Below are positions 7,975-9,705 of a stretch of DNA of 9,705 nt, one piece after another (position 1 is the stretch's first letter; the number at the start of each line of letters is the position of its first letter). The position numbers and the translations under genes were made by a program. The stretch is from Hyphomicrobiales bacterium (GTDB taxonomy: Bacteria; Pseudomonadota; Alphaproteobacteria; Rhizobiales; Xanthobacteraceae), in NCBI GenBank assembly GCA_026400425.1, contig JAPLPC010000346.1, forward strand, positions 1-9,705, written 5' to 3'. Below the pieces are notes generated by a model. It searched no databases. It was given only the letters and a program-made list of their open reading frames with translations, and was not told the origin of the DNA.

Positions 7975-9051
7975 ATGACCGCATATATCGCGCGCCGCGT
8001 GCTGCTGATGTTCCCGACGCTGCTGGGGATCCTGCTGGTCTCCTTTGTCGTGGTGCAATTTGCGCCCGGGGGGCCCGTCGAGCGCGTGATTGCGCAAATG
8101 AGCGGCGCCGATACCGGTGCGTCCCGCGCCACCGGCGCGTCGTCGGGCGGCGATTTCGGCAGTCGTTCCCGGCCCGGTGCGGGCGCCGACGCGGTCAATT
8201 CGAAGTATCGCGGCGCGCAGGGGCTCGATCCCGCCTTCATCAAGAACCTCGAAAAGCAGTTCGGCTTCGACAAGCCGGCGCCGGAGCGTTTCCTGCTGAT
8301 GGTCTGGAATTACGCGCGCTTCGATTTCGGCAAGAGCTATTTTCGCGATACGTCCGTTGTGCAATTGATCAAGGAAAAACTGCCGGTCTCGATGTCGCTC
8401 GGGATCTGGATGATGCTGATCAGCTATCTGATTTCGATCCCGCTCGGTATCCGCAAGGCGGTGCGTGATGGATCGCGATTCGATACCTGGACCTCCGCCA
8501 TCATCATCATCGGCTTTGCGATCCCCGGATTTCTATTTGCGATCCTGCTGATCATCCTGTTCGCCGGCGGGTCGTTCTGGAGCATCTTCCCGCTGCGCGG
8601 ACTGACGTCGGATGGCTGGAGCGAATTTCCATGGTACTGGAAAATCATCGATTACTTCTGGCACATCACGCTGCCGTTGATCGCCATGGGGCTGAGCGCC
8701 TTCGCCACCACGACATTGCTGACCAAGAACTCGTTCCTCGATGAGATTCGCAAGCAATATGTGATGACGGCGCGGGCCAAGGCTGGCGCACCGTCGCGGC
8801 GGCGAGTGATCGCCGGATTCCCGGGCGCTTTCATCGGCGCGTTCTTCTCCGGCGCGCTGCTGATCGAGACGATCTTTTCGCTGGATGGGCTTGGCCTGCT
8901 CGGCTTCGAGAGCGTGCTCAATCGCGACTATCCCGTGGTGTTCGGCACGTTGTTCATTTTCTCGCTGCTGGGACTTGTCGTCGGCCTGATCTCCGATCTG
9001 GCCTATATGTGGGTCGATCCGCGGATCGATTTCGAGGCGCGGGAAGTCTGA
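7975..9051 (+). CDS. yejB: Yej-type peptide ABC transporter, permease YejB, with shortened EAA loop
   Basis: YejB is one of the two inner-membrane permeases of the YejABEF importer. The 358-residue protein opens with the family's MTAYIARRVLLMFPTLLGIL and first membrane helix (about 8-29). A Gly/Ser/Ala-rich periplasmic insert (43-75) and the YRGAQGLDP element precede four or five further helices: about 140-158, 173-198, 228-250, 280-303 and 322-345. The conserved stretches KNSFLDEIRKQYV (251-263) and TIFSLDGLGLLGFESV (299-314) leave no doubt about the family. The odd part is residues 270-278 (AGAPSRRRV). E. coli YejB has about eleven more residues here, including the KHVFRNAM half of the EAA loop that contacts the ATPase. 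The frame is intact on both sides, so the protein is probably made, but its coupling to YejF is questionable. The ATG follows the previous stop after one base, and the stop overlaps the yejE start (TGATGA). Confidence 0.95.
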   Translation: MTAYIARRVLLMFPTLLGILLVSFVVVQFAPGGPVERVIAQMSGADTGASRATGASSGGDFGSRSRPGAGADAVNSKYRGAQGLDPAFIKNLEKQFGFDKPAPERFLLMVWNYARFDFGKSYFRDTSVVQLIKEKLPVSMSLGIWMMLISYLISIPLGIRKAVRDGSRFDTWTSAIIIIGFAIPGFLFAILLIILFAGGSFWSIFPLRGLTSDGWSEFPWYWKIIDYFWHITLPLIAMGLSAFATTTLLTKNSFLDEIRKQYVMTARAKAGAPSRRRVIAGFPGAFIGAFFSGALLIETIFSLDGLGLLGFESVLNRDYPVVFGTLFIFSLLGLVVGLISDLAYMWVDPRIDFEAREV

Positions 9052-9705
9052 TGACTATCACATCCCCCATGCCCGTCGAAACCACCACGCAAGCGCCGCT
9101 CGGCGAAGCCGTGCCGCCGTCGCGTCGCTCGCTTGGGCTGTCGCCGCTCAACAAGCGACGCTGGCAGAACTTCAAGGCCAACAAGCGCGGATACTGGTCG
9201 CTCTGGCTGTTCTCGCTGCTGTTCATCATTTCGATGTTCGCGGAGGTGATCGCCAATGACCGGCCGTTCCTGGTCAAGTTCGACGGCAAACTGTATTTCC
9301 CGGCTTTCGTGACTTACTCGGAGACGACTTTCGGAGGTGACTTCGAAACGGCTGCGGACTATCGCGATCCGTTCCTGCAGAAGCTGATCGCGGAGAAGGG
9401 CGGCAGCGTCTATTGGCCACTGATCCGCTACTCCTACGATACACACAATCTCGATCTGCCGACGCCGGCACCATCGAAGCCGACATGGATGCTCACCGAA
9501 GAGCAGTGCAAGCCGGTGGTCGAGAAGAAGGGCCTCAATGGGTGTCGTGATCTGGAATATAACTGGCTCGGCACCGACGATCAGGGCCGCGACGTGGTGG
9601 CGCGGCTGATCTATGGTTTCCGCATTTCCGTGCTGTTCGGATTGACCCTCACGATCCTGTCTTCGATTATCGGTATCGCGGCGGGCGGCGTGCAAGGCTA
9701 TTTCG
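9051..9705 (+). CDS. yejE: Yej-type peptide ABC transporter, permease YejE, N-terminal part (cut by right edge)
   Basis: YejE is the second permease of the peptide importer. The first 218 residues are visible. A cytoplasmic leader ends in SPLNKRRWQNFKANKRGYW (31-49), then the first membrane helix follows at about 50-68. The large periplasmic segment (70-190) includes DYRDPFLQKLI, YDTHNLDLPTPAPS and the strongly conserved NWLGTDDQGRDVVARLIYG (171-189), and the second helix begins at about 191. Two cysteines, Cys153 and Cys165, lie in the periplasmic segment and could form a disulfide; I do not recall this stretch in the E. coli protein. The start codon overlaps the yejB stop by one base, which points to translational coupling. 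The rest of the permease domain, including its EAA loop, and the expected yejF ATPase gene lie beyond the window. Confidence 0.93.
   Translation, partial: MTITSPMPVETTTQAPLGEAVPPSRRSLGLSPLNKRRWQNFKANKRGYWSLWLFSLLFIISMFAEVIANDRPFLVKFDGKLYFPAFVTYSETTFGGDFETAADYRDPFLQKLIAEKGGSVYWPLIRYSYDTHNLDLPTPAPSKPTWMLTEEQCKPVVEKKGLNGCRDLEYNWLGTDDQGRDVVARLIYGFRISVLFGLTLTILSSIIGIAAGGVQGYF

Noticed and set aside
8101..8200. Gly/Ser/Ala-rich stretch in yejB as an inserted foreign segment
   Set aside because: Other YejB proteins, including that of E. coli, have a similar glycine-rich periplasmic stretch before YRG-GLDP, so this is normal for the family.

Overview
The window reads as ordinary chromosomal DNA of an alphaproteobacterium of the Bradyrhizobium / Rhodopseudomonas / Afipia type (Nitrobacteraceae). 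The reasons are the GC-rich coding sequence, a membrane-anchored CycM cytochrome c very like the Bradyrhizobium one, and the alphaproteobacterial style of the MetF, PheA, KdsB and Yej proteins. Species cannot be named from the sequence alone.

Layout. Positions 1-602 (minus strand) hold the first two thirds of metF, which runs off the left edge. A 485-base gene-free stretch (603-1087) follows; its middle is clearly poorer in G+C (about 46% over 681-900 by hand count) and holds an imperfect inverted repeat plus four copies of an AATAGC-type word. A small YCII/DGPF-domain protein (1088-1495, plus) converges on a minus-strand pair, kdsB (3175 to 2435) and pheA (2413 to 1541), separated by 21 bases. 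cycM (3408-3956, plus) is divergent from kdsB, and the two genes have candidate promoters facing away from each other over a shared inverted repeat. cycM is closed by a GC-rich hairpin (3997-4019). The right half, 4168 to the window end, is one tightly packed plus-strand operon for a Yej-type peptide ABC importer: two tandem, divergent YejA-like binding proteins, both with twin-arginine signal peptides, then the permeases yejB and yejE. YejE is cut by the right edge, and the ATPase gene yejF would be expected just beyond it.

How the genes work together. metF (methyl-folate for methionine), pheA (phenylpyruvate for phenylalanine), kdsB (CMP-Kdo for lipopolysaccharide) and cycM (electron transfer from the bc1 complex to aa3-type oxidase) are unrelated housekeeping functions. 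The yej genes form a single machine: YejA-type proteins capture peptides in the periplasm and deliver them to the YejB-YejE channel. Yej systems take up microcin C in Escherichia coli, and in Brucella and Sinorhizobium they affect tolerance of antimicrobial peptides.

The most notable observation is in yejB. The cytoplasmic EAA loop, which docks on the ATPase, appears about 11 residues shorter than in E. coli YejB as I remember that sequence, with the reading frame intact and both flanks well conserved. I see no mobile element, CRISPR array, tRNA or rRNA, and nothing that amounts to a wholly new system.
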